Positions 1 to 8,488 of a DNA stretch of 64,000 nucleotides are shown piece by piece. Made by a program: the position numbers and the translations under genes. Position 1 is the stretch's first letter; every line of letters begins with the position of its first letter. The notes beneath the pieces were generated by a model. That model saw nothing but the letters and a program-made list of their open reading frames with translations. It was not told the DNA's origin and ran no database searches. The stretch is from Endomicrobium sp. (GTDB lineage Bacteria > Elusimicrobiota > Endomicrobiia > Endomicrobiales > Endomicrobiaceae), in contig JAISHK010000004.1 of the NCBI GenBank assembly GCA_031262585.1, forward strand, positions 1 through 64,000, written 5' to 3'.

Positions 1-10
1 GAATTTTCAT
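1..10 (-). CDS. Start of a gene running off the window, possibly tsaB
   Basis: On the minus strand an ATG overlaps the tsaE stop codon (ATGA) and reads Met-Lys-Ile before the window ends. TsaB proteins commonly begin MKI-L, and tsaE-tsaB is a frequent neighbour pair in the t6A tRNA-modification pathway. Only three codons are visible, so the identity is inferred from synteny alone; the four-base overlap does suggest translational coupling to tsaE. Confidence 0.3.
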
Positions 11-471
11 TTTTTCTTTTCTATTTTAATTTTTCTTTTTGACTGCATGTTTGAAATTTCAATATTCCAATGATTATCATTTTCAAAACCTATAAGTCTA
101 TCTGCCCATTCAATAATGGATATATTGTTACTATAAATGTATTCTTCTATACCTATGTCCCAAACATTTGACGGTTTGAGTCTATACAAATCTAGATGAA
201 AGAGTTTTATACTGTTGGCATTATATTCGTTAACTAGCATAAAACTTGAACTTCTAGCAAAGCCTTTGTTGCCAAAAGCTTTTACAATACCTTGAGTAAA
301 GGTTGTTTTTCCACTGCCTAAATTTCCTTTTAAAAAAATAATATCTCCATTCTTCAGTGCAGAAGCAAATTTTTTACCTAAATTTCTCGTTTCTTTAGGC
401 GTTTTTGTAATAAAGGTGCCCTCTTTAAAAATGTTTATATCCTGAGTATTTAATTTTTTGTTCTTTATCAT
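7..471 (-). CDS. tsaE: TsaE, ATPase of tRNA t6A37 synthesis
   Basis: Small P-loop ATPase (154 residues, usual family length) that works with TsaB and TsaD in forming threonylcarbamoyladenosine at position 37 of ANN-decoding tRNAs in the cytoplasm. The Walker A motif GNLGSGKTTF lies near residues 49-58, and the family-typical HLDLYRL follows at about residue 92, with an IIEWADR segment after it. The reading frame starts 47 bases inside the end of thiL, so the two genes overlap and are probably co-transcribed. The C-terminal tail is lysine-rich. Assignment is secure from motifs and length; the exact start is less certain because no clear Shine-Dalgarno sequence is seen. Confidence 0.93.
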   Translation of the reverse strand: MIKNKKLNTQDINIFKEGTFITKTPKETRNLGKKFASALKNGDIIFLKGNLGSGKTTFTQGIVKAFGNKGFARSSSFMLVNEYNANSIKLFHLDLYRLKPSNVWDIGIEEYIYSNNISIIEWADRLIGFENDNHWNIEISNMQSKRKIKIEKKK

Positions 472-1411
472 TATAAAAGTATTTTACCTTTTTAGATGAA
501 TTTATTTTACCTATATAAGATATTTTAGGCACTAATTTTTTCAATAGTTTTGCTTTTGCTTCCGGCACTGTAAAAACAAGTTCATAATCTTCTCCACCAA
601 ATAGAGCAAAATCTAATGCTTTTTTGTATTCTTTGTGAACTTTTCTTAAGCTTGACGATATAGGAATTTTATCCATATTTATATTTGCACCTTTAATTGA
701 CTCTTTTGTAAGTAAATCAATTGAAATATATAATCCATCTGAAGCGTCTGTTAAAGAGTTTAAGTGATTTGATATTTTTTGTGATTCGCAGATTCTTGCT
801 TTAGGATTATTTTGTTTAGAAATTAAAAAAAGTTCTTCTTTACTGTATTTGTGTTTTATTCCGTATTTGCGTAAAAGAAAGAGTCCAGCACTTGCGTCTC
901 CAAAAGTATTTGTTACGCCTATTAAATCACCCGGTTTTGCACCGCTTCTTTTAATTAATTTATGTTTGCTTGTTCCTAAAATAGTAACTGATATTATAAT
1001 TTTGTCTGATTTTACCGTGTCTCCTCCAGCCACCGTCATATTATGTCTATCGCAAGCTTTCTTAAAACCGTTAGATAAATTTTTGACAAAAATTTCTGAT
1101 GTTGTAGGTGGCATGCCAAGTCCGATAAATGCGTATTTAGGATTTACGTTTCCCATTGCCGCTATGTCGCTTATAGTTGCTTCAATAGCTTTTTCACCAA
1201 GCTTTTGTGGGGTTGTCCATTCTTTTTTAAAATGAATATCTTCAATAAGCATGTCTTTTGTTATGCATATATTGTTTTTTTGTGGGTTAAAACAAAAGCA
1301 ATCATCACCGAGTCCGACAATAACATTATTGCTATTTGAATTTGAAAACTGTTTTTTTATTATGTTTATTAATCCAAATTCACCTATTGATGAAATAGTT
1401 TTATTTTTCAT
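425..1411 (-). CDS. thiL: Thiamine-monophosphate kinase ThiL
   Basis: Phosphorylates thiamine monophosphate to thiamine diphosphate, the last step to the active cofactor. The 328-residue protein has the PurM/ThiL-type fold hallmarks: an N-terminal GEFGLI segment, the metal-binding VGLGDDCF region near residue 34, ISDIAAMG near residue 82, the AGGDTVKSD loop near residue 128, and a late FGGEDYELVF segment near residue 271. It diverges from comEC across only 42 bp that contain a perfect palindrome. No other thiamine gene lies in the window, so whether thiamine is made or salvaged cannot be told here. Length and motifs are normal and the gene looks functional. Confidence 0.93.
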   Translation of the reverse strand: MKNKTISSIGEFGLINIIKKQFSNSNSNNVIVGLGDDCFCFNPQKNNICITKDMLIEDIHFKKEWTTPQKLGEKAIEATISDIAAMGNVNPKYAFIGLGMPPTTSEIFVKNLSNGFKKACDRHNMTVAGGDTVKSDKIIISVTILGTSKHKLIKRSGAKPGDLIGVTNTFGDASAGLFLLRKYGIKHKYSKEELFLISKQNNPKARICESQKISNHLNSLTDASDGLYISIDLLTKESIKGANINMDKIPISSSLRKVHKEYKKALDFALFGGEDYELVFTVPEAKAKLLKKLVPKISYIGKINSSKKVKYFYNDKEQKIKYSGYKHF

Positions 1412-1420
1412 TGTAATTGA

Positions 1421-1442
1421 ATTATATCAATTTTGATATAAT
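1421..1442. promoter_or_regulatory. Palindromic divergent promoter between thiL and comEC
   Basis: A perfect 10-bp inverted repeat (ATTATATCAA, TT spacer, TTGATATAAT) fills the thiL-comEC intergenic gap. Each arm contains a TATAAT hexamer on its own outgoing strand: plus strand 1437-1442 for comEC, minus strand 1426-1421 for thiL. The hexamers lie only about 10 bases from the respective start codons. The -35 elements are poor on both sides. It could be a back-to-back promoter pair, an operator for a dimeric regulator, or both; the sequence cannot separate these. Confidence 0.5.
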
Positions 1443-1453
1443 AAAAACCAATT

Positions 1454-3259
1454 ATGAGTCATATAAGGAATTTATTGTTTAAAAGGCCAATTATAACTGT
1501 TTTTATTGTTTATGTTATTATATTGGTTTTATTAGATGTTTTAGGTTATTTTTCTTGTGAGAAGCAAAGCGTTCTTTATAAACTAGCTGAGAATAATTCT
1601 GTTGTTTCAATACAGGGACGGGTAGTATCTATGCCACAAGTTGTAAAAGCAGGTAAAAGATTTGTGCTTGAAACCAATATTGTAAACGGAGAAAAGTTAA
1701 AAGAAAAGGTTATTGTAAATTCACCTATTGGATATTCAATAGCTTATGGCGATATAGTAAATATTGAAGGAAAATTAAAAAAACCGTTTGCTCAAGCTTT
1801 CCCTTTAGTTTTTGATTATCAAAAATATCTTGCAAGAAGTGGAATATACTCTGTTTTAAGTGTGTCTTATTTTGAGTATATAAAATCAGATCCAAATATT
1901 ATTAAAAAACTTGCTTTTATTTTTCGCGATGATATTTCGAGTAAAATTGACATTTATTTTAAAAAGCCTTACTCTGGTATTTTAAAATCTTTAATTATAG
2001 GGGATAAAAGTTCTCTTACTACAGAGGTTAGGAATTCATTTTCAGATTCAGGCGTAATGCATGTTTTAGTTGTAAGCGGATTGCATGTAGGATTTATAGG
2101 TATAATAGTACTTTTTATTTTAAAGCTTTTCGGGTTTTCATTTAAAAAAGCATCTTTATCAGGAATTCCTTTTATATTTTTTTACGTTATTGCAACAGGG
2201 GCAAATCCGCCTGCGTTAAGAGCTGCGATAATGTTTGCATGCATAGTTGTTTCTTTGTGTTTTGATAGAGAACCGCTAATATATAATTCTCTTGCACTAT
2301 CGGCGTTAATAATACTTGTATTCCAACCCCAACAACTCTTTACGGCTTCATTTCAAATGTCATACGGGGCGACGATAGGAATTACGTGTTTTTATAAAAT
2401 TATTTTTGCATTCTTTAAAAATATAAAAAACAAAGTATTAAAATTTTTTTGTGCAACATTATCTGTTACAATATCTGCTCAGATTGTGTTAATGCCGATT
2501 TGTATGTACTATTTTGGAAAAATATCAATAATATCTTTTGTCGCAAATATAATGATTGTGCCTCTTACAGCTGTTATTCTCTATTTGGGAGTTGTTTTTT
2601 ATGTATTAACTTTTATATTTCAATATGCATCGGTATTATGTTCAGATGTTATTTCTATGCTCCTTAATTTTGTTTTATTTGTAACAATGCTTTTTGGGAA
2701 GTTTAAATTTGCTTCTATAGCAGTACAAAAACCTTCTAGCTTGCAGCTTGTGTTATTCTTTGTTTCTTTATTTTCTATGTTAACGTTTAAAAATATGAAA
2801 AGACTTGTTGTTTCTGGTATTATTATAGCTTTAAATTTTGCATATGTTATTTATCCATTTATATATGGTAAAAATAAAATATTTTTTAATATTTATGAAG
2901 GTAAAAGCATAACAGTTTTGCAAATAAAAAATAAAGGGAAAAATATATTTATTGTTAACAATAAAAGTAAATACTATGATGAAGGTTACATGTCTTCTTT
3001 TAAACAATACCTTGCTTTTTCAGGGATAAAAAAAGCAGATGTGATAGCTGTTGGTTTTAACAAAAATAAGGTATGTTGCGATTTAATGAGTTATAGCATT
3101 AATTTGATTGATAAACAAGGATATGGAAATATTGAATTGAGACTGAATAATAATTTTATTGTAATTGATGATTTGTTTAAAAGGGTTTATATTAATAATG
3201 TAGAATTTTTGCTTAATAATAATAAGTTTTTTATTTTTGAAAATAAAAATTTTAAATAA
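1454..3259 (+). CDS. comEC: ComEC/Rec2-type DNA uptake channel, degenerate C-terminal domain
   Basis: Polytopic inner-membrane protein of 601 residues related to ComEC, the channel that passes single-stranded DNA into the cytoplasm during transformation. An N-terminal membrane segment is followed by the DUF4131-like OB region, then the competence domain with the diagnostic HVLVVSGLHVG (about residue 199) and GANPPALRAAIMFA (about residue 255) and many hydrophobic segments. The last 120 residues align in layout with the metallo-beta-lactamase domain of ComEC (SITVLQIKNKGKNIFIV, then SGIKKADVIAVGF), but the HxHxDH metal-binding motif expected after that strand is absent. The protein may therefore be a channel without nuclease activity, or on its way to decay. 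No other competence gene is in the window. Confidence 0.85.
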   Translation: MSHIRNLLFKRPIITVFIVYVIILVLLDVLGYFSCEKQSVLYKLAENNSVVSIQGRVVSMPQVVKAGKRFVLETNIVNGEKLKEKVIVNSPIGYSIAYGDIVNIEGKLKKPFAQAFPLVFDYQKYLARSGIYSVLSVSYFEYIKSDPNIIKKLAFIFRDDISSKIDIYFKKPYSGILKSLIIGDKSSLTTEVRNSFSDSGVMHVLVVSGLHVGFIGIIVLFILKLFGFSFKKASLSGIPFIFFYVIATGANPPALRAAIMFACIVVSLCFDREPLIYNSLALSALIILVFQPQQLFTASFQMSYGATIGITCFYKIIFAFFKNIKNKVLKFFCATLSVTISAQIVLMPICMYYFGKISIISFVANIMIVPLTAVILYLGVVFYVLTFIFQYASVLCSDVISMLLNFVLFVTMLFGKFKFASIAVQKPSSLQLVLFFVSLFSMLTFKNMKRLVVSGIIIALNFAYVIYPFIYGKNKIFFNIYEGKSITVLQIKNKGKNIFIVNNKSKYYDEGYMSSFKQYLAFSGIKKADVIAVGFNKNKVCCDLMSYSINLIDKQGYGNIELRLNNNFIVIDDLFKRVYINNVEFLLNNNKFFIFENKNFK

Positions 3260-3282
3260 ATTGTAAAGTAAAAAATTTAATT

Positions 3283-3311
3283 TGAGAAAAATATTGTTTT
3301 TTATATATAAT
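3283..3311 (+). promoter_or_regulatory. Promoter of nadK
   Basis: TTGAGA (3283-3288) and TATAAT (3306-3311) are separated by exactly 17 bp, close to the sigma-70 consensus. The TATAAT overlaps the upstream ATG at 3310, so that ATG would not be in the transcript. Transcription would be expected to begin at about 3318, right at the second ATG (3319), which points to a leaderless nadK mRNA. Confidence 0.6.
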
Positions 3312-3318
3312 GGAAAAC

Positions 3319-4140
3319 ATGAAATACAGTATAGGTATTATTTATAATAAGTCAAAAACAAATGCAAAAAAATTGGCCTTTGAAGTTTTTCTATGGCTTA
3401 AACGGAATAAATGTAAAGTATTTATAAGTGATTCTTCAGTTGTGCAACCCAAAAAAGTAGATTTTGTTTTGTCATTAGGTGGTGATGGTACGATGCTTAA
3501 AGTTATAAGAACTTTTGCACCATTATCAGTGCCAGTAAAAGGTGTAAATTTGGGTTCTCTTGGCTTTTTAGCGGATACTAATACGGATGAAATAATAGCT
3601 CTTTTAAAAAATATTTTTTCTTCCGGATTAAAAATAGAAAAAAGGGTTTTATTATCTATAGAATTTGATTATAATTACAAAAAATTAAAAACTATAGCAG
3701 TAAATGATTGTGTTGCACGTTCTTTAGTTGGTGGTAGGCTTATTAGCGTTGATGTTAATATAGATAAAACTTTTACAGCTCTATATAAGTGCGATGGAAT
3801 GATTATTGCAACTCCTACTGGATCAACAGCTTATTCTTTGGCCGCTTCAGGACCTATAATTTATCCCAATCTTCCAGTTTTTATTCTTACTCCTATTTCT
3901 CCACATACATTAACACAGAGACCACTTATAGTATCGTATAAGAGTAGTGTCTCTTTTATTGCTAATAATAAATATAACAAAGGAAAGATTATGATTTCAA
4001 TGGATGGGCAAGAAAATTATACTTTGCCCAATGGAACTAGAGTAAAATTCTCAGTTTACAAAAAACCTCTTAAACTTATAAAAAATTGTAGTAAGTCTTA
4101 TTTTGAAACTTTAAGAACAAAACTTAATTGGAGTGTTTAA
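3319..4140 (+). CDS. nadK: NAD kinase
   Basis: Phosphorylates NAD to NADP in the cytoplasm. The protein shows the family's GGDGTML motif (SLGGDGTMLKVIR), the NLGSLGFLAD segment, the NDCVARS motif and the glycine-rich DGMIIATPTGSTAYSL loop. The end reads SMDGQENYTLPNG, as usual. I start it at the ATG at 3319 (273 residues, MKYSIGIIYN) rather than the track's 3310, because 3310 lies inside a near-consensus -10 box and the shorter start matches the usual family N-terminus. Downstream lies a recN relic, the common partner of nadK, with the TAATG stop/start junction still visible. The gene looks intact. Confidence 0.93.
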   Translation: MKYSIGIIYNKSKTNAKKLAFEVFLWLKRNKCKVFISDSSVVQPKKVDFVLSLGGDGTMLKVIRTFAPLSVPVKGVNLGSLGFLADTNTDEIIALLKNIFSSGLKIEKRVLLSIEFDYNYKKLKTIAVNDCVARSLVGGRLISVDVNIDKTFTALYKCDGMIIATPTGSTAYSLAASGPIIYPNLPVFILTPISPHTLTQRPLIVSYKSSVSFIANNKYNKGKIMISMDGQENYTLPNGTRVKFSVYKKPLKLIKNCSKSYFETLRTKLNWSV

Positions 4141-4680
4141 TGTTTCTTATAACTCTTTCCTATAAAGATCATACATTTTAAAGATTTAGGTATAAATTTT
4201 TGTTCTGATAGATTTACCATTATTACAAACGAGATTAGATATAGATAAATCTATTTTGCTAGAATTCATAGTTTTTTTCTCAAGCAAAATTAGAAACTTT
4301 AAATCTTTCTAAAGTAGATAAATTTATATTTTTTTAGATAAAAAAATTGAAAAAGTAGGACTTGAACAAAGAGAAGAAAAAAAATCTAAATTTAAACTTT
4401 CAAAATATAAAAATGATGAACTTCAACAAAATATCTTTATTAAAACAAACATATTACCAAAACAGAAGAAATTTATAAGAGAATTAGAGAAGTATTCTTT
4501 AAAAAATTGAATTTTGTTATTGAAATACAAAATTCAATAAACAAACTTCAAAAAAATACAGTAATACCATAAAGGACATTATTAACTATAAAAATAAAAT
4601 ATTTTCTGAATTAAATTCTTTAATTAATTTAAAGATAATTCTGAAAAAATATATTCAATAGTTGTCTAATTAATTTTTTT
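4140..4680 (+). pseudogene. recN: recN relic (DNA repair SMC-like ATPase)
   Basis: An ATG overlaps the nadK stop (TAATG) but the frame closes after 13 codons. Switching frames gives FKDLGINFCSDRFTIITNE and then DIDKSILLEFIVFFSSK, which line up with the RecN N-terminus (a segment ending FTVITGETGAGKSILLDAL). The P-loop is destroyed. RecN is the classic neighbour of nadK. Further downstream, lysine-rich coiled-coil-like fragments remain but cannot be assigned. The end coordinate is approximate. Confidence 0.65.
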
Positions 4681-5523
4681 AGTTAGTGTCCAATATTTTA
4701 TTTGTTGTAAACAGATCTATAATAATATTAGATATTTGCAAAATTACTGTAAATACAGTTCCACTTACAATAGAATCAAATCAGCAACAGCCACAATCTT
4801 TTTAGCTTTGGAATTGATGATAAGATGATCCTTCTATTTCAAATAAGTTTATATCTAAATCAATCATAATTTCTTTTGACTATATGTGTGTAATCCAAAG
4901 CAAATACCTTTTCTAAATTAACACCATGGCTATAAATGCAAAAGTCGCGAGTGTTATTGCATTAATATTATAAAAACTGCAATCCTTTTCTAATTATATT
5001 TTCTTTTTTAATTAATAAAACGAATAGAGGGTTCAAAGTTTAAAAAATACTTCATTATAATATTTCCACTTTGCTACTATTGACATTGTCTGATAAATGA
5101 AGTCAAAATTTTAATTAAAAAACATCTTATTTTTCTGTCAAATTATTTTCTAAAACAATAAAATCTTCATCACATAACTCTTAACACTAAATTTCACTAG
5201 TTTTATTTATGCTCTATAAGTAATAAAAGATTGAAAAAGTCTAAGTCCAAACGTACATTCTTTAAAACAATAGTTCTTTGAATAATTGGCAATGAAAATG
5301 ACAATTAGTATAAAAAGAACGTGTAAAAAATTAATTTCAAAAATATTTATTTTTCACTTAAAATCTATAAACTACAAAAAACAAAAAGACTTTTTATCTG
5401 TGATTCAAAAAAGAACAAATTAAGATTGTTATAATAATTCTATGCTTATAACTTACTTTATTAAAAAATGACATTGATTTTTATATAAAAATTTGGTAAA
5501 TACCAACAACACACAAAAACATA
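4681..5523. other. Non-coding stretch, probably the eroded remainder of recN
   Basis: No open frame longer than 60 residues exists here on either strand. I could not match fragments to a family with any confidence; a SATATIFLALELMIR fragment near 4780 might be the far end of RecN, but the match is weak. No hairpin or repeat of note was seen. Confidence 0.4.
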
Positions 5524-5594
5524 CTCCGGGACTAGGATTCGAACCTAGACAAAGGGATCCAAAATCCCTTGTGCTACCATTACACAATCCCGGA
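5524..5594 (-). tRNA. tRNA-Gln (anticodon TTG)
   Basis: Read on the minus strand, a 7-bp acceptor stem TCCGGGA/TCCCGGA, a discriminator G, a T arm with GGTTCGAATCC, and an anticodon stem AGGGA/TCCCT around the loop TTTTGGA give a complete cloverleaf of 71 bases. The anticodon TTG reads glutamine codons and the U1-A72 pair is typical of tRNA-Gln. The CCA end is not encoded. It begins only 18 bases after the ispE stop codon, so it is likely processed from the ispE transcript. Confidence 0.95.
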
Positions 5595-5612
5595 ATTATA
5601 TAGTCACCTAAT

Positions 5613-6473
5613 TTAAATACTTTGGTTTGTTGTATTAACGAACCAAACTTTCCAATTATATTTCTTTAAGTTTAATTTAATTGTTTCAAATTGAATATAA
5701 TCAAAAAGTCCAAAAACAGTCGCACCTGAGCCTGACATTAATGCGAAACAATTTAAATTATTTAATATATTTCTAATGTTCATTACTTCTGGATATTCCG
5801 GAAATACAAATTTTTCAAGTCTGTTGAAACAACAACTAAAAGCATTAGTTTTGTTAAAAGTTCTATTAAAAATATGCGTTTTAATTGTATGAATTTTCAT
5901 TTGATTTGTCAACGGAAATTTGATTTTTTTATATATACTTGTAGTTTGAATTTCAAATCCAGGATTTACAAGAACTATATTTAAATTATCAATATTTTTT
6001 AGTTGTGTTACAATTTCGCCTATTCCTTTGCACAAAGCTGTTCTTCCTGTTAAAAAAAAAGGAACGTCTGCCCCTAATTTTACGGCGAGGTGCTCTAATT
6101 CTTTTTTCGTTGTTCTTATATTCCATAATCTTGTTAGTGTTATAAGCGTAATTGCGGCATCAGATGACCCACCGCCTAATCCAGCTCCTACAGGAATGTT
6201 CTTTTTTAAATGTATATTTACACCTTTATCTATATTAAAATAAGTTTTAATAATTTGAACAGCTTTGTAAACTGTATTTATGCTGTTACAAGGAAGAGTT
6301 TTGTCATTGCATTCGAGTGAAATATTTTTGCTATTTGTCGTTTCAAAAGAGAGTTCATCATATAAACTAACAGTTTGCATAATGCTTTCTAAATTATGAT
6401 ATCCATCTGCTCTTTTGTCTTTAATTTCAAGAAAAAGATTGATTTTTGCTGGAGTTTTAACATGTATCTTCAT
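5613..6473 (-). CDS. ispE: 4-diphosphocytidyl-2-C-methyl-D-erythritol kinase IspE
   Basis: GHMP-family kinase that phosphorylates CDP-methylerythritol in the non-mevalonate isoprenoid pathway. The 286-residue protein begins KTPAKINLFLEI, carries the ATP-binding PVGAGLGGGSSDAAI loop near residue 93, and ends with the late GHMP motif LMSGSGATVFGLF near residue 244. Length is normal. The region upstream holds only TPR and rimI relics, so the gene may now rely on its own promoter; tRNA-Gln follows directly. The start lacks a clear ribosome binding site. Confidence 0.93.
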   Translation of the reverse strand: MKIHVKTPAKINLFLEIKDKRADGYHNLESIMQTVSLYDELSFETTNSKNISLECNDKTLPCNSINTVYKAVQIIKTYFNIDKGVNIHLKKNIPVGAGLGGGSSDAAITLITLTRLWNIRTTKKELEHLAVKLGADVPFFLTGRTALCKGIGEIVTQLKNIDNLNIVLVNPGFEIQTTSIYKKIKFPLTNQMKIHTIKTHIFNRTFNKTNAFSCCFNRLEKFVFPEYPEVMNIRNILNNLNCFALMSGSGATVFGLFDYIQFETIKLNLKKYNWKVWFVNTTNQSI

Positions 6474-6949
6474 TTTTTTTCAGAGTTTAATTAAGCATTC
6501 TTTATTGCTTGTAGTATTCCTTTTATTTTTTAATTTTTTAAAAGAGAATTTAAATTTTACAGAAATGTCAAAATTAAAAAAATCCTCATATTTTAATATT
6601 TATGCAGTAATTCTGCTTTAATTAAAATTTTCTATCAATGCAGTTAAATTTAATGTTAAATTATTATTACCTTCAAAATATATGATGAAGTTACCTCTTG
6701 GGTTACTTGAGTATCTTCAAATTGTCTATGAAAATCAGTATTAAAAACCTCACATCTTTTATAAAAGAAAGTAGATATTCCTGAAAAAGTTTTTTTGAAC
6801 AACTTTTATTATAATGTCATAACTGCCAATTTTTATAAATATTAATATTTCGCTCAAAGCTAAATTCATTATATATCTAATTTAATACGATTTTTTTCAT
6901 GTATTAAAAGGAATATAAATTTTTTTATTCAATATATTTGAATATAATT
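6474..6949. other. Gene-free stretch upstream of ispE
   Basis: Apart from short chance frames there is no coding signal I can defend. The stretch is extremely AT-rich and may contain the ispE promoter and the eroded C-terminus of the adjacent TPR gene. Confidence 0.35.
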
Positions 6950-7985
6950 ATGTTTCAAATCCTATTTTTAAAAAAGCTAATTTCAAGTAATTACTTTAAC
7001 TCATTGAGAGCATTTTATTATAAAATTATTTTAAAATATTTTTTCGTACATCAAATAGTTGCTTTTTAACATTTTTATCTTGTTTAAACTTGCATAACAT
7101 ATAGAATATGTTATCCATTTTATGTTAAGTTAATTTTGATTAAAATCCAATATAGATGTCGTCTAAATGTTCATAAATAATAAACTCTTTTATGTTTTTT
7201 TCACTAATGCGAGTATCTTTTCAACTAGTTCAAATTTTTCTTGTTTATAATAAAGTCAACTATCTGGGTAAATATGTTATAAAAAGTCGGGATTTATTTC
7301 TATAGTTTCTAAAAATTCTTTCTCTGTTCTTCTATTTTTTTAGTAGAAAAAATAATAACCAAGTCTTATTGAAACGTTTTTTCCTTATATTATAATAATG
7401 TTTTTAATTTTATAACTGTTTTATCTATTTTCTAAAGTTTCTCTATGTTAGTCCAGCTAAAAGTTTATTTTAGAATCATTATGAAGTTTTTTAATTCTTA
7501 AAAAATGTTCTTTAGTTTTAATATAATCTTTATTTTCATAATATTGTAATAATTACTCTATCATAAAGGTTTAGGAGCATCTTACTAACAGTTTTTCTTG
7601 AATAATTTCAAGTTTAAACATATACTTCTTTTATTATCTTGTGTTGCTTTAAAAATTCATTTCAACAATTTCTCGATTTTTTAAGTTTGTTATCAAAATA
7701 ATAAGACATTATTAAATTGGCTATTGTCATTTCATTATCACCATCAACTTTTATTGTTTTTTAAAAAATTATTTTAAAATATCAGTCTTATTTACTACAC
7801 GACAAAACGAACTAAAAATTGTAGTTTGATGATTATTTTCAGCTAAATCATTTATTTTATCAACTGTTTCGAAATTTTTTAAATATTACACTGTCAATAT
7901 AAATAAGCTTAAACCTTTATATACAGTTAATGCTTTCTAAAAGAATCATTTTTCATATTCTTTTATTGCTTATCCTATATATCCT
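6950..7985 (-). pseudogene. Relic of a tetratricopeptide-repeat protein
   Basis: Minus-strand translation in alternating frames gives TPR-like helices separated by stops and frameshifts, for example a segment around YYENKDYIKTKEHFLRIKKL and another reading EFLETIEINPDF followed by YYKQEKFELVEKILALV. The spacing and the E-x-x-P/Y pattern suggest a multi-repeat TPR protein of some 300 residues. It lies just downstream of the rimI relic on the same strand. Ends are approximate and the original role is unknown. Confidence 0.45.
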
Positions 7986-7989
7986 ATTT

Positions 7990-8480
7990 TTAAATCACAA
8001 ATTCATTGTAAAAAAGTTTTTTATGTATCATATTTTCATTATTTGATGATAATTTAAATATTAAAGCATTTTCGTTTTTATAATAGTTTTTTCTTACATA
8101 AAATGCCTTGAATCCCACAGATTTATATAAACTTATTACAGATGTTGTTACCTTTACATACCTCAAAAAGAATAAACTTTGACCTTTCAATCATACTTTT
8201 TTATATCTAAAAGTATATATTTCTTAATTTTTTCACCTCTAAACTCAGGAGATACAGCTCTATATCAAGAATTTATATTTCATCAGTAACAGTACTTATT
8301 ATATAATATTCTATAACCATATTACTTTCAACCAAAACTTTGGATATAACAAATTTGTTGCTTGATGAGGGTAGAAACATTTTTTTTAGTCCAAGGTTTT
8401 ACAAAAGACTTATTTAAAACTTCAATAATTTTATTCAAAATTTTTTCGAAAAATTTTATAAATTTCATTTAATTTTTCAT
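7990..8480 (-). pseudogene. rimI: rimI relic (N-acetyltransferase)
   Basis: The 66-residue frame in the ORF track is the C-terminus of a GNAT acetyltransferase of the RimI type (ISLYKSVGFKAFYVRKNYY, then ENALIFKL). Upstream in other frames one reads IIEVLNKSFVKPWTKKNV, VLVESNMVIEYYIISTVTDE and, after a stop, ILDIE, matching the order of RimI. At least three frameshifts and several stops interrupt it. It lies 9 bases after the pdxA stop codon. RimI acetylates the N-terminal alanine of ribosomal protein S18; this copy cannot. Confidence 0.75.
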
Positions 8481-8488
8481 TTTGATTA

